Positions 16,953 through 26,822 of a stretch of 59,118 nt of DNA are shown piece by piece. Below the pieces are notes generated by a model. That model did no database searches and was not told the origin of the DNA. It was given only the letters and a program-made list of their open reading frames with translations. The number at the start of each line of letters is the position of its first letter. Position 1 is the first letter of the stretch. Made by a program: the position numbers and the translations under genes. Origin of the DNA: Candidatus Magasanikbacteria bacterium CG1_02_32_51 (GTDB taxonomy: Bacteria > Patescibacteriota > Patescibacteriia > Magasanikbacterales > UBA922). The DNA lies in contig MNVC01000014.1 of NCBI GenBank assembly GCA_001871435.1, positions 1 to 59,118 of the forward strand. The letters run 5' to 3'.

Positions 16953-17916
16953 AACCGCATTAGTGTGTGGGGCAGGTGGTTTCATTGGTAGTCATTTGGT
17001 AAAGAAATTAAAAAAAGAAGGTTTCTGGGTTAGGGGTGTGGATTTAAAATATCCAGAATATTCTTCTACAGAGGCTGATGAATTCATAATTGGTGATTTG
17101 CGTGATCCATTGTTAGTGTCAAAAGTTATAGACATGCCTTTTGATGAAGTTTATCAATTGGCTGCAGATATGGGTGGGGCTGGATATATCTTTTCAGGAT
17201 TACATGATGCTGATGTAATGCATAATTCAGCTATGTGTAATTTAAATGTCGTGTATCAAAGTAGTAAAGTTTCAGTAAAAAAAATATTTTATTCATCATC
17301 AGCTTGTATTTATCCTGAGTATAATCAAACTGATCCAAACAATCCCAAGTGTTCAGAATCTTCTGCTTATCCAGCTGCGCCGGATAGTGAATATGGTTGG
17401 GAAAAGTTATTTAGCGAAAGAATGTATCTATCATATAAAAGAAATTATGGCTTGGAAGTTAGGATAGCTCGTTTTCATAATATCTTTGGTCCAGAGGGAG
17501 CTTGGAACAATGGTAAAGAAAAATCTCCTGCTGCTATTTGTCGGAAGGTTGCAGAAAAACAAGATGGTGAAGAAATCGAGATTTGGGGAGATGGTGAACA
17601 AACTAGGTCGTTTTTATATATTGATGAATGTTTAGAAGCTGTGAGGAGATTTATGGACTCAGAATTTGCTGGACCAATTAACATTGGTTCAGAAGAAATT
17701 ATTTCTATAAATGATTTAGCTCGTATGGTAATGTCTATTGCTGGAAAAGAGTTAACTATAAAACACATTGATGGTCCTCTGGGAGTTCGTGGTCGCAAAT
17801 CTGATAATGATTTAATTATGGATGTTCTAAAGTGGGCACCAAGCCTACCTTTGAAAGAGGGCATGGAAAAAACATTTAATTGGATTAATGAACAGGTAAC
17901 CAATACTAAAAAATAA
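16936..17916 (+). CDS. GDP-mannose 3,5-epimerase-like SDR
   Basis: A 326-aa extended SDR. VCGAGGFIGSHLVKKL binds NAD; AADMGGAGYIFS, SSSACIYPEYNQ and SEYGWEKLFSERMY (Y-x3-K) match GDP-mannose 3,5-epimerase, which makes GDP-L-galactose in plants and some bacteria. The long RFHNIFGPEGAWNNGKEKSPAA loop supports this group over ordinary UDP-hexose epimerases. It shares GDP-mannose with Gmd. A related NAD epimerase cannot be excluded. Confidence 0.82.
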   Translation: MEKGNKTALVCGAGGFIGSHLVKKLKKEGFWVRGVDLKYPEYSSTEADEFIIGDLRDPLLVSKVIDMPFDEVYQLAADMGGAGYIFSGLHDADVMHNSAMCNLNVVYQSSKVSVKKIFYSSSACIYPEYNQTDPNNPKCSESSAYPAAPDSEYGWEKLFSERMYLSYKRNYGLEVRIARFHNIFGPEGAWNNGKEKSPAAICRKVAEKQDGEEIEIWGDGEQTRSFLYIDECLEAVRRFMDSEFAGPINIGSEEIISINDLARMVMSIAGKELTIKHIDGPLGVRGRKSDNDLIMDVLKWAPSLPLKEGMEKTFNWINEQVTNTKK

Positions 17917-17925
17917 TAATCCACT

Positions 17926-18837
17926 ATGTTAGTTGTCAAGTTAACGGGAGGTTTAGGTAATCAGATGTTCCAGTATGCTATTGGACGATATTTGGCTATC
18001 AAAAACAACCAGGTTTTAAAACTCGATATAAGGGGTTATTCTGGTAACGTAGCTGATCCAATGAGGGGCATTAGAGAATATGGTTTGAATAACTTTAATA
18101 TCAAATCCGAGATTGCAAATGATATTGATTTGATGCAATTTGATTCGTACTTTAAAAATAATCTGATTAATAAAATCATTCGTAAAATATTTACATTCTA
18201 CCATGGTAATTATTTTAAAAGAAGATATATATTGGAACCGATAACAAATTATTTTAAATTTGATAAGAATTTATTAAATATCAATATTGTTGGTGATATT
18301 TATCTAGAAGGATATTGGCAATCAGAAAAATATTTTTTAGGTATTGAAGAAGTTATTAGACATGACTTGACTGTAAAAGATGAACCTAGCGACTTTAATA
18401 AAGTAATTATTGACCAGATGAGTAATACAGAATCTGTCAGTATTCATATTAGACATGGTGATAATGCTAATGCCTCTGCAAAAAAACATGGTGTATTGTC
18501 TTTAGATTATTATCATAAGGCAATAAAAGAATTAAGTAAAAAAGTGTACAACCCTGTTTTTTATGTTTTTTCCGATGATCCTGAGTGGGCAAAGAATAAT
18601 CTTAAAATTAACTACAAAACAGTTTATATATCGCACAACAGTGATCAAAAGAATTATGAGGATTTACGTTTGATGACAAATTGTCATTATCACATTATTG
18701 GTAATAGCACCTTTAGTTGGTGGGGTGCTTGGTTGTCACCATACAAAGATAAAATTATTTTTGCTCCAAAGGTATATCATGTTGATAAGGACATCTCTAA
18801 TTCTGATTTTTTTCCGAACGATTGGTTTTTGATTTGA
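17926..18837 (+). CDS. GT11 alpha-1,2-fucosyltransferase-type glycosyltransferase
   Basis: A 303-aa GT11 protein. GGLGNQMFQYAIGRYL at the N-terminus, the donor-binding motif SIHIRHGDN, and IIGNSTFSWWGAWLS are all present. The usual HxRRGDY motif is altered to HIRHGDN, while the second copy at 26823 keeps HIRRGDY, so this enzyme may differ in donor or activity. It would transfer L-fucose (or a related GDP-sugar) from the pathway in this cluster. Confidence 0.88.
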   Translation: MLVVKLTGGLGNQMFQYAIGRYLAIKNNQVLKLDIRGYSGNVADPMRGIREYGLNNFNIKSEIANDIDLMQFDSYFKNNLINKIIRKIFTFYHGNYFKRRYILEPITNYFKFDKNLLNINIVGDIYLEGYWQSEKYFLGIEEVIRHDLTVKDEPSDFNKVIIDQMSNTESVSIHIRHGDNANASAKKHGVLSLDYYHKAIKELSKKVYNPVFYVFSDDPEWAKNNLKINYKTVYISHNSDQKNYEDLRLMTNCHYHIIGNSTFSWWGAWLSPYKDKIIFAPKVYHVDKDISNSDFFPNDWFLI

Positions 18838-18952
18838 ATTAACTTCCTTGTAGTTTTATCTATTTATAGAGGTATTATATGTCTGTGATTGTTGGTTATT
18901 TGATTATTATAATAAGTGAGGTTACTTGTAATATTATGTATAAAATATAAAT

Positions 18953-19894
18953 ATGTTTTTAAATAAAAAAGCATTAAAAAAATTTATAAAAACAATCTTT
19001 TGGAGTTTTGGTTACAGAATTGATAGAGTTCCTTTTGTAAAAAAGTCTAAAGATGAATTGCTAAACTCTTTGGTTGGTAAGTATCACATTTTTTTAACTG
19101 GTGATTCTCAACTACCACTCTACTTGCGTAATCCGATGTATTCTACTAATCTACCAAGATTGGTCAAGGTTCTTAATCAAAAATATCAAGATCTAATTAT
19201 GATTGATGTTGGTGCTAATGTTGGTGATACGGTTGCTCTAACAAAAAGTGTGTGTGATATACCTATTGTGTGTATTGAGGGTGGGCAAGATTATTTTAAT
19301 ATACTAAAAAAGAATATAGTACAATTTAAAAACATATATGCTTTTCAGTATTTTTTTGGGGATAAAAATGGTAGTATTGGATCTAAATTAGTAAAGAATA
19401 ACGAAACTGCTAGAATTATAAATAGTGATCCTAGGGATAAAGGCACTGCTATCCAGGTGATTACTTTAGATAATTTTTTGGAATTAAATAGTAAATTTAA
19501 AAATGCTAAAATTTTAAAAATAGATACAGATGGTTATGATCTTAAGATACTTCGAGGTGGTATAAATTATATTGGAGAAACAAAACCTGTTTTATTTTTT
19601 GAGTATGATACTGTATATTTTTTAGAACAAAAAGATAGTGGAATTGATATGTTTAAAAGATTAGAGAGTTTAGGATATTCAGATATCATCTTTTATGATA
19701 ATGGAGGAAAAATAATAATATCTTGTAAGTTGGGTGACCATCTCCTTCTTCGGCAGTTGGATAATTATATTGACAAAGATTTTCGCACACCTTTTCCATA
19801 TTACGATGTGGCAGTCTTTCACGAAGAAGATACTGATATTGCTGATTTATTTGTTAAAAATGAAATGATGTTTTTTTACAATAATTATGAATAA
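18953..19894 (+). CDS. FkbM-family methyltransferase
   Basis: A 313-aa protein with the FkbM core: DLIMIDVGANVGDTVALTK (motif I), IVCIEGGQDYFNILKKN, then ILKIDTDGYDLKILRGG and VLFFEYD. FkbM-family enzymes O-methylate sugars or polyketides. A 115-bp AT-rich gap precedes it, with a TATAAT-like -10 (about 18907-18912) that could be an internal promoter. Its end overlaps the next ORF by 8 nt. Confidence 0.85.
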   Translation: MFLNKKALKKFIKTIFWSFGYRIDRVPFVKKSKDELLNSLVGKYHIFLTGDSQLPLYLRNPMYSTNLPRLVKVLNQKYQDLIMIDVGANVGDTVALTKSVCDIPIVCIEGGQDYFNILKKNIVQFKNIYAFQYFFGDKNGSIGSKLVKNNETARIINSDPRDKGTAIQVITLDNFLELNSKFKNAKILKIDTDGYDLKILRGGINYIGETKPVLFFEYDTVYFLEQKDSGIDMFKRLESLGYSDIIFYDNGGKIIISCKLGDHLLLRQLDNYIDKDFRTPFPYYDVAVFHEEDTDIADLFVKNEMMFFYNNYE

Positions 19895-20780
19895 ACACTT
19901 GAGTAATTTTATATTCAAAATTTATAGAATAATAGGCCGATTGTTAATTAAATATTCTTTTAATAGTCGTCCATCCTCATTACCATTTATAACTGGTGAC
20001 GGTTTTAGAAACATTGCCGATTATATTTTTGATGATACATTAAAAAATGTAGTTCCAGAAAAAGTCAAAGAAGGACAAATAATTTTTGTTGGTGACAGTA
20101 ATATCAAAAGATATTTTAGAGAAATACATAATTTGATTAAAGTAAAGTATATTATTATAACCCATAATGGAGATGAATTTGTTGATAAAGATATTATCAA
20201 AATGATGGATGAAAAGATAATACATTGGTATGGTATTAATATTGACATTTGTAATGATCTTGTTACACCACTTCCTATTGGTATAGGTAATAAACATTTT
20301 TTTGTTACTGGTATACCTCTAATCTTTAAAAGAGTTATATTAAAAAATTATTTTAAAAAAAATAAAATATTTTATTTATTTACTGTTGCAACAAATCGTA
20401 CAGAAAGAGAGAATGCTTTAGAGTGTTTAAAAAAAAATTATTTTGCTGAAACTATTGATAAAATGATAAATTTCAATGAATACCTTCATCTTTCATCGAA
20501 GTATAAATTTATTGCTTCGCCTCCTGGGAGCTGTGTTGAGGGTCATCGAACATGGGAGGCAATTTACACAAAATCTATACCAATTGTGAAAAGATCTATT
20601 ACTACTGAATACTTTGAAAAAATTGGGTTGCCGATTTGGGTGATTAACGATTGGTCTGAAATAGACCAATTCGACGAAACTGGCTTAGCAAAAAAATATG
20701 ATGAAATTATGACCTCATCAGATTTAACTGCTATATATATAGATTATTGGTTTGATAAAATTTATAAATCAAAATTATAA
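19887..20780 (+). CDS. Putative glycosyltransferase (exostosin-like C-terminal motif)
   Basis: 297 aa, not securely recognised. The C-terminal half contains KFIASPPGSCVEGHRTWEAIYTKSIPIVKR, similar in layout to the exostosin/GT47 motif where a conserved glycine-rich turn and a R-x-W-E helix bind the donor. The N-terminal half includes IIFVGDSNIKRYF. The 8-nt overlap with the FkbM gene and the surrounding glycosyltransferases support a glycan role. Assignment is by motif and context only. Confidence 0.55.
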   Translation: MNKHLSNFIFKIYRIIGRLLIKYSFNSRPSSLPFITGDGFRNIADYIFDDTLKNVVPEKVKEGQIIFVGDSNIKRYFREIHNLIKVKYIIITHNGDEFVDKDIIKMMDEKIIHWYGINIDICNDLVTPLPIGIGNKHFFVTGIPLIFKRVILKNYFKKNKIFYLFTVATNRTERENALECLKKNYFAETIDKMINFNEYLHLSSKYKFIASPPGSCVEGHRTWEAIYTKSIPIVKRSITTEYFEKIGLPIWVINDWSEIDQFDETGLAKKYDEIMTSSDLTAIYIDYWFDKIYKSKL

Positions 20781-20784
20781 TTGT

Positions 20785-21951
20785 ATGTTCAATAAATTAT
20801 CAATAATTATCCCATGCTATAACTCAGAGAAGACTCTTTCAGAAGCAGTTAGCTCTATCTATCGTCAAAATATTCTTATTGATTTTGAAATTATTTTAGT
20901 TGATGATTATTCTTTAGACAGAACAAAAAAAATAATGGTTGAATTATCAGATCGATATTATCAGATAAAATGTTTTTTTCATGAAAAGAATTTAGGTGGT
21001 GGTGCTGCTAGGAATACCGGTGTTAAATTTAGTGATGGAGATTGTATATTTTGTTTGGACAGTGATGATGTTCTTGGTGATAATTCGTTGTCTAGAATGA
21101 TTTCTTTTTTGGATGAAAAAAAGTGTGATGGTGTTTTATTTGAGAAAAATATTTATTTTAAAAGAAAAATAAATAATGTTATTTCTGTTGTTAACAATAA
21201 ATTTTCAAATAAAGCCGTGATTATTGATGATTTATTTGATGAAAAAAAAACTTTTTTAACTTTAGTTAATTTTTTATATACTAGAAAGGCTTATTTAGAA
21301 GTTGGTGGTTATCCAGAACATCATGATTTTGATACTCAACATTTTGGTTATAAATTTCTTTCAAAAGATTTAGAGGCGTTTGTTTGTCAGGGCGCTATAT
21401 ATTACCAACGTATCAATAATTATAAATCGTATTTTCAACGTGTTTATGAAAAAGGTGAAATGTCTTTAAATATGTACTATATTTATGAAGACATTATCGA
21501 TAGATTTTCTAGCGGTGTTATTTCAGAAATTTATGATTATGATATTTTTGGTAAGAATAAATTATGTGTCGATGAGTTGGGTGCCCATATTAATGCACTA
21601 TATCTAAATAATAAATTAAACTTTTTTAAAAGAAAGAATGGTACTTATGTGGACAGGAATGAGTGGACAGACCTTTTCGTTCAGGCTATAAAATCATACA
21701 AAGAAGGGAAATATGCTGAGTCAATAGATATCTATAAAAAGATTGCTTTTTTGCATGGTTGTGGTAAAATCATGGTTATGAATTTGGTTAGAAATTATTT
21801 AGCATTATCAAATATTTACGACATAAATGTTGTTGAAAAAGTAGCTATAAAAACGCTCGAAGAGATGAAAATAAAAAAACAAAAAATCAAAAATTTGTAT
21901 CCATTTTTAGTAAAAATATTTAATTTTTTTAAAAAGTATTATGATAAATAA
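20785..21951 (+). CDS. GT2 family glycosyltransferase
   Basis: About 388 aa. The GT-A N-terminus is LSIIIPCYNSEKTLSEAVSSIYRQ, with ILVDDYSLDRT, GGGAARNTGVKFS and the metal-binding CLDSDDVLG. The C-terminal third is helical and includes a TPR-like segment (YKEGKYAESIDIYKKIAF). I chose ATG 20785 rather than the track's upstream TTG because the GT2 core begins immediately after it. It overlaps the next gene by 11 nt. Confidence 0.9.
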   Translation: MFNKLSIIIPCYNSEKTLSEAVSSIYRQNILIDFEIILVDDYSLDRTKKIMVELSDRYYQIKCFFHEKNLGGGAARNTGVKFSDGDCIFCLDSDDVLGDNSLSRMISFLDEKKCDGVLFEKNIYFKRKINNVISVVNNKFSNKAVIIDDLFDEKKTFLTLVNFLYTRKAYLEVGGYPEHHDFDTQHFGYKFLSKDLEAFVCQGAIYYQRINNYKSYFQRVYEKGEMSLNMYYIYEDIIDRFSSGVISEIYDYDIFGKNKLCVDELGAHINALYLNNKLNFFKRKNGTYVDRNEWTDLFVQAIKSYKEGKYAESIDIYKKIAFLHGCGKIMVMNLVRNYLALSNIYDINVVEKVAIKTLEEMKIKKQKIKNLYPFLVKIFNFFKKYYDK

Positions 21952-22723
21952 GAAAAAGATACGTAGTTATATTGCTAGAATACCCTTTGCTGTGAAAATA
22001 TATTTTTTGGTTATATCCATAATAAATTTTCCAAGATTTGTTATTGATTATTGGAGGTTCAAAAAAAAATCAAAAAATGAACGCTTTCCTTCTTTGAGAT
22101 TGAGGGATCTTTATCCATGTTTGACGGATAGAACTATCGATACACCTATTGAACCACACTATACTTACCATCCAGCTTGGGCTGCTAGAGTGGTATCCAA
22201 AATTAAGCCTGAGTTTCATGTTGATATTTCATCTTTCATACATTTTTCTACTATAGTTTCTGCATTTGTCCCTGTTAAATTTTATGATTATCGACCGGTA
22301 AAATTGAATTTATCTGGTTTGCAAAGTGAAAAAGGTGACCTAATGGCACTACCATTTGGGGATAGTTCTCTTCAGTCCATTTCGTGTATGCATACGATTG
22401 AGCATATTGGGTTGGGGCGTTATGGTGATATACTAGATTACGATGGTGATCTAAAGGCTATAGGGGAGTTGAAAAGGGTTGTGGCAACGGGTGGATCTCT
22501 AATATTTGTTGTGCCAATGAGTGGAAAACCTAGAATAGAGTACAATGCTCACAGACTGTATTCATATGACCAAGTATCGTCAATGTTTTCTGACATGGAG
22601 TTAAGGGAGTTTTCGTTAATTCCTGATAATCATAAAGAAACTGGTATGATTTATAATGCGACTAAAGAAATGGCTGATTTACAAAATATGGGTTGTGGAT
22701 GTTTTTGGTTTGTTAAAAAATAA
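21941..22723 (+). CDS. DUF268-type SAM-dependent methyltransferase
   Basis: 260 aa, resembling DUF268 proteins of glycan clusters: HYTYHPAWAARVVSKIKPEFHVDISSF, GDLMALPFGDSSLQSISCMHTIEHIGLGRYGD, and the late segment LIFVVPMSGKPRIEYNAHR. The N-terminus has a hydrophobic helix (VKIYFLVISIINFPRFVI) that may attach it to the membrane. The terminal GCGCFWFVKK is typical. Probably a sugar methyltransferase. Confidence 0.75.
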   Translation: MINKKKIRSYIARIPFAVKIYFLVISIINFPRFVIDYWRFKKKSKNERFPSLRLRDLYPCLTDRTIDTPIEPHYTYHPAWAARVVSKIKPEFHVDISSFIHFSTIVSAFVPVKFYDYRPVKLNLSGLQSEKGDLMALPFGDSSLQSISCMHTIEHIGLGRYGDILDYDGDLKAIGELKRVVATGGSLIFVVPMSGKPRIEYNAHRLYSYDQVSSMFSDMELREFSLIPDNHKETGMIYNATKEMADLQNMGCGCFWFVKK

Positions 22724-22724
22724 T

Positions 22725-23633
22725 ATGTCAATGTATAAAGTACCAATTTTATTATTACTCTTTAATCGTATTGAAACGGCCCAAAAGGTTTTTTCTAAAG
22801 TCAGATTAGTAAAACCAGAAAGATTATTTATTGCTGTAGATGGTCCACGAGAAGGTGTGGCAGATGATGTATACAATTGTCAATCTGTTAGAGACATTGT
22901 AAATCAAATTGATTGGCCGTGTGAGGTAAAGACATTATTTCAAGAAAAGAATAAGGGTCTTCTGTATGGTCCAGCTGAAGCTATAACCTGGTTTTTTAGT
23001 TATGTCGAAGAGGGGGTAATTTTGGAAGATGATTGTGTACCATCAGATTCATTTTTTAAATTTTGTGAAATATTACTTGAAAAATATAGATTTGACGAAA
23101 GGGTGATGCATATTGGTGGAAGTAATTTTAATCAAGGTAGAAGATTTGGTGACAGCAGTTATTATTTTTCAAAATTTAATTTACTTTGGGGATGGGCAAG
23201 TTGGCGTAGGGCTTGGAAATATTATGATACTGAAATGAAGAACTTTCCAGAGTTTAAAAGAACTCACATGATTGACGGCGTATGGTTTGATAAAAAACGT
23301 GGGCGATCTTTTAATAAAATATTTGAAAAAATATACAATAAAAAAGTTATGGTTTGGGATTATATCTGGACATATACTGTTTGGTCCCAAAATGGTCTAT
23401 CAGCCTTACCAAATGTTAATCTAATTTCAAATATTGGATCTGGACCTTTTGCAACAAACACAAAAGATGAGAGTGATCTGATGTTTCAGGATGTCTCAGA
23501 AATCTCGGAGTACAGTCACCCAAGTTTTGTGTTGTCTAATAATCTTGTAGATGAATTTATTTACAATCGTATTTTTAAAACTAATATTTTTAAAATAGTA
23601 AAAAATCGTCTTTATAAATTATTAAAACGTTAG
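22725..23633 (+). CDS. GT-A fold glycosyltransferase (nucleotide-diphospho-sugar transferase)
   Basis: About 302 aa. VPILLLLFNRIETAQKVFSKV starts a GT-A fold, and GVILEDDCVPSDSFFKFCEILLEKY holds the acidic metal-binding motif; FNLLWGWASWRRAWKYYD is typical of this group of cluster glycosyltransferases. I chose ATG 22725, one base after the previous stop, because the track's N-terminal 23 residues read through the 3' end of the preceding gene out of frame. Acceptor and donor unknown. Confidence 0.78.
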   Translation: MSMYKVPILLLLFNRIETAQKVFSKVRLVKPERLFIAVDGPREGVADDVYNCQSVRDIVNQIDWPCEVKTLFQEKNKGLLYGPAEAITWFFSYVEEGVILEDDCVPSDSFFKFCEILLEKYRFDERVMHIGGSNFNQGRRFGDSSYYFSKFNLLWGWASWRRAWKYYDTEMKNFPEFKRTHMIDGVWFDKKRGRSFNKIFEKIYNKKVMVWDYIWTYTVWSQNGLSALPNVNLISNIGSGPFATNTKDESDLMFQDVSEISEYSHPSFVLSNNLVDEFIYNRIFKTNIFKIVKNRLYKLLKR

Positions 23634-23636
23634 TCT

Positions 23637-24725
23637 ATGTCAATAATAAATTTAATAAGACGGTATAGGTATGATAGGGCGGATTTCCGTTTACAGCTTG
23701 GTATGGTAATAAATCGTTATCGTGTAAATATCATCAAATTTTTTTGTAGCATAGTTTCGTCTATAAACAATAGCTTTTTTACATTTCATTTTAGGCCTAT
23801 TAATTCGGAAGATTATAATTTATGGTCCGATCCTGTGTATAGTACACCTTTGATGGCATTAATAATGCAAGGACCGTTAAAAAAAGAAAATAATTTTACT
23901 TTAGAGTCTATAAGAATCTATAAAAAGATATTCCCTAATACGCACATAATTGTTTCTACTTGGGAAGATGAAAAAGAGAAGTATATAGAACAAATAAAAG
24001 AAGAGGGTGTATTTGTTGTTTTAAATAAGAAACCTCTTGTTAGTGGTTTTGGTAATGTAAATTTTCAAATAATATCTACAATTAATGGCCTTTATAAGGC
24101 AAAAGAGCTGGGTGTTGAATATGTATACAAGACAAGGTGCGACCAAAGGATTAACGGTATAAATTTAAATGAATACTTTGTAAATTTGTTAAATTATTTC
24201 CCATCAGCCGGTGGCTTTAAACAAAAAAAAAGGATTATAGCATCCAGTTATATTTCTTTAAAGTTTGTACCTTATTTGTTGACTGATATGTTTCAATTTG
24301 GCAATGTTGATGACATGATTAATTATTGGAGTTGTGAGTTGGATAGTAGATCTAAATCTAATAGATTGATAAAGTCTATTCGGGATTTGCTTGACGTTAA
24401 GATGTCAGAGGTTTTGCTTTGTTCTTCATATTTGGAGAAAATTGGGAGAAAAAATAAGTGGACAATAGAAGATTCATGGCATGCTTTTGCGGACCATTTT
24501 TTAATTGTTGATCGTCATATTATCGATCAATTTTTTTATAAATATGACTATTATAATGAATTTGGTGGACATATTTATAGAAATATTACTAATAATCAAT
24601 ATATTACTTTTTTGGATTGGTTTAATTTGTATACAAATTTTTCAAATAAAAAAAATAATAAATTAGAATCAGTTATTGATTTACCAACTAGAAGTACTAT
24701 AATTAACAAAAACTATGAATATTAA
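23637..24725 (+). CDS. WavE-like polysaccharide synthesis glycosyltransferase
   Basis: A 362-aa protein resembling WavE of LPS core synthesis: LMALIMQGPLKKENNFTLESIRIYKKIFPNTHIIVSTWED, then NVNFQIISTINGLYKAKELGVEYVYKTRCDQRI, where TRCDQR supplies the acidic donor-site residues. The later SEVLLCSSYLEK region fits the family. It starts 3 nt after the previous stop and overlaps the next gene by 11 nt. Confidence 0.78.
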   Translation: MSIINLIRRYRYDRADFRLQLGMVINRYRVNIIKFFCSIVSSINNSFFTFHFRPINSEDYNLWSDPVYSTPLMALIMQGPLKKENNFTLESIRIYKKIFPNTHIIVSTWEDEKEKYIEQIKEEGVFVVLNKKPLVSGFGNVNFQIISTINGLYKAKELGVEYVYKTRCDQRINGINLNEYFVNLLNYFPSAGGFKQKKRIIASSYISLKFVPYLLTDMFQFGNVDDMINYWSCELDSRSKSNRLIKSIRDLLDVKMSEVLLCSSYLEKIGRKNKWTIEDSWHAFADHFLIVDRHIIDQFFYKYDYYNEFGGHIYRNITNNQYITFLDWFNLYTNFSNKKNNKLESVIDLPTRSTIINKNYEY

Positions 24726-25635
24726 TTCTCCAATCACAAATACATCAAATGTTTCAATAATTAAGAAAATTCCCACAAAAGAATTAATCTATTATTATAA
24801 AAAAGATTTAAATATTGATGTTACAAAATATTACTCAAACTTACAAGAAATATATGTGTGTATTTGTGAAGAGACTGGATATAAATTTTATTACCCATTA
24901 GATCTGGGTGGTGATAGTGATTTTTATGGCCATTTTAGAAAATATCCTTGGTATTACATGCCGTGGAAATGGGAACATAAAGAGGCCATCAGGTATGTAA
25001 AAAAAGGAATGTCAGTTTTAGAAATTGGTTGTGCAGAAGGGGATTTTTTAAGTAGGGTAAAAAATATTAAAGATGTTAAAGCTACTGGTTTAGAATTGAG
25101 TCATGACGCTGCTATTGTTTCTCGTAAAAAAAATATTGAAGTATATGAAGAATTAATTGAGGTTCATGCCACAAAAAATTTAGAAAAATATGACATAGTA
25201 GTGATGTTTCAGGTTTTGGAGCATATTAGTAATATTCGTGAGTTTATATTATCTTGTTTATCAGTATTAAAACCAGGAGGTTTTTTGCTTATTAGTGTGC
25301 CAAATAATGATTCTTTTATTAAATTAGATGAAAAACCTGTTTTAAACGCCCCACCGCATCATCTTGGTCTTTGGAATGTTAGGTCTCTAATTAGTTTTAG
25401 TTCAATCTTTAATCTTGAAATTGTTAGTCTTCTTTTTGAACCAATGCAAAAGTATCATTTACCATATTTTTATCAAATTTTATATGGTAATAGTATAAAA
25501 AATATTTTTGGAAATGTAGTTGGAAAAATTTTGAATAAAATTTTAAGAAGTATATTCGTTTTTTTTGTTAGCTTTATTAGAGATTATATAACTGGACATA
25601 CTATAATGGGGGTGTATAAGAAGAAAAAGTTATGA
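24715..25635 (+). CDS. Class I SAM-dependent methyltransferase
   Basis: 306 aa. The methyltransferase core runs from MSVLEIGCAEGDFLSRV (motif I) through VVMFQVLEHISNI and LKPGGFLLISVPN. A 90-residue N-terminal extension and a C-terminal hydrophobic patch (NKILRSIFVFFVSFIRDY) flank it. It overlaps the upstream gene by 11 nt and the downstream GT4 by 4 nt. It is one of six methyltransferase-type genes in the cluster, indicating a heavily methylated glycan. Confidence 0.85.
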   Translation: MNINSPITNTSNVSIIKKIPTKELIYYYKKDLNIDVTKYYSNLQEIYVCICEETGYKFYYPLDLGGDSDFYGHFRKYPWYYMPWKWEHKEAIRYVKKGMSVLEIGCAEGDFLSRVKNIKDVKATGLELSHDAAIVSRKKNIEVYEELIEVHATKNLEKYDIVVMFQVLEHISNIREFILSCLSVLKPGGFLLISVPNNDSFIKLDEKPVLNAPPHHLGLWNVRSLISFSSIFNLEIVSLLFEPMQKYHLPYFYQILYGNSIKNIFGNVVGKILNKILRSIFVFFVSFIRDYITGHTIMGVYKKKKL

Positions 25636-26816
25636 AAATTCTCCAGATTTCTCCAACCGATAATGTAATAGGTGGAGCTACAGGATTGGCCATGGATTTG
25701 AAATCATGTTTAGAAAAAAATAATATTCAGTCACCAATGTTTGTGGGTAAAAAATTTTCAGATTTGATTGATATCAAAGAAATTCCAAAAAATATCTTTA
25801 ATAAAGCTGTCAGTTTTTTACTTGCAAGTGATCTAGATTATTTTCAGTCAGATATTATATTAAGTTCCAAAGATTTTTATGAAGCAAATTTAGTGCATTG
25901 TCATAATTTACATGGTTGGTACTTTAAATTAGAAACACTAAGAAAAATTGCTCAGTTAAAACCAGTTGTTTGGACATTGCATGATATGTGGGCAATAACA
26001 CCACATTGCAGTCATAGTTTTAGCGATAAACAAAAAGATGGTTTTTATTTGTGTTCAAATAAGAATATTTACCCAGGGATTCTTTGGCACAATGAACGTT
26101 ACCTAATGAAAAAAAAGAGGTTTATCTATGAGAATAATAAGTTTAATATTGTAGTTCCTTCTTTGTGGCTTAAGGAAAAAGTTGAAAAAAGTGTTTTAAA
26201 AGATCAAAAAATTACATTAATAAATAATGGTGTTGATGTTGACATATTTAAAAAATATAATACAAAAGACGTACGTCGGGAGTTTAATTTGCCATTTGAA
26301 AAGAAGATAGTTTTAGTTATGTCTTTTGCCGGTAAGGATAACCCTTTTAAGGGTTGGTCATATGTGGAGAAGATTATTGAGCGTTTTATAAATAATAAAG
26401 ATGTTACTTTTGTTTGTATAGGTGATGGCTTAGATTCCGAAAGGGTAAAATATTTACCATTGACCAGAGATAGAAATGTAATGTCTAAATATTATTCTTT
26501 GGCAAATGTCTTGCTTTATACTTCATTAGCAGAAAATTTTCCACTGGTTATACTCGAAGCAATGAGTTGTGGTTTACCAATTGTTAGTTTTGATGTGGGA
26601 GGTATTGGCGAGGTTTTAATTGATAGAGTCAACGGATATTTAGCAGATTATAAATCATTGAGTGATTTAGAAAATGGTCTCATGTTTATTTTGAATATGC
26701 CTTTAATGAGATTAGATAAGATGGTAAATAATTCTGAAGAGGTAATTAGAGAGAAGTATACTTTGCAAATTATGACTCAGAAATATATAGATCTGTATAA
26801 ATCTTGTCTTAATTAA
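25632..26816 (+). CDS. GT4 family glycosyltransferase
   Basis: 394 aa, GT-B fold. N-terminal ILQISPTDNVIGGATGLAMDL; the acceptor domain includes LVHCHNLHGWYF and WTLHDMWAITPHCSHSF. The C-terminal nucleotide-sugar site shows SLAENFPLVILEAMSCGLPIVSFDVGGIGEVL (the E-x7-E motif). The VWTLHDMWAITGHC-like stretch resembles colanic-acid-type transferases such as WcaC. Donor not identifiable. Confidence 0.92.
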   Translation: MKILQISPTDNVIGGATGLAMDLKSCLEKNNIQSPMFVGKKFSDLIDIKEIPKNIFNKAVSFLLASDLDYFQSDIILSSKDFYEANLVHCHNLHGWYFKLETLRKIAQLKPVVWTLHDMWAITPHCSHSFSDKQKDGFYLCSNKNIYPGILWHNERYLMKKKRFIYENNKFNIVVPSLWLKEKVEKSVLKDQKITLINNGVDVDIFKKYNTKDVRREFNLPFEKKIVLVMSFAGKDNPFKGWSYVEKIIERFINNKDVTFVCIGDGLDSERVKYLPLTRDRNVMSKYYSLANVLLYTSLAENFPLVILEAMSCGLPIVSFDVGGIGEVLIDRVNGYLADYKSLSDLENGLMFILNMPLMRLDKMVNNSEEVIREKYTLQIMTQKYIDLYKSCLN

Positions 26817-26822
26817 TCTTGT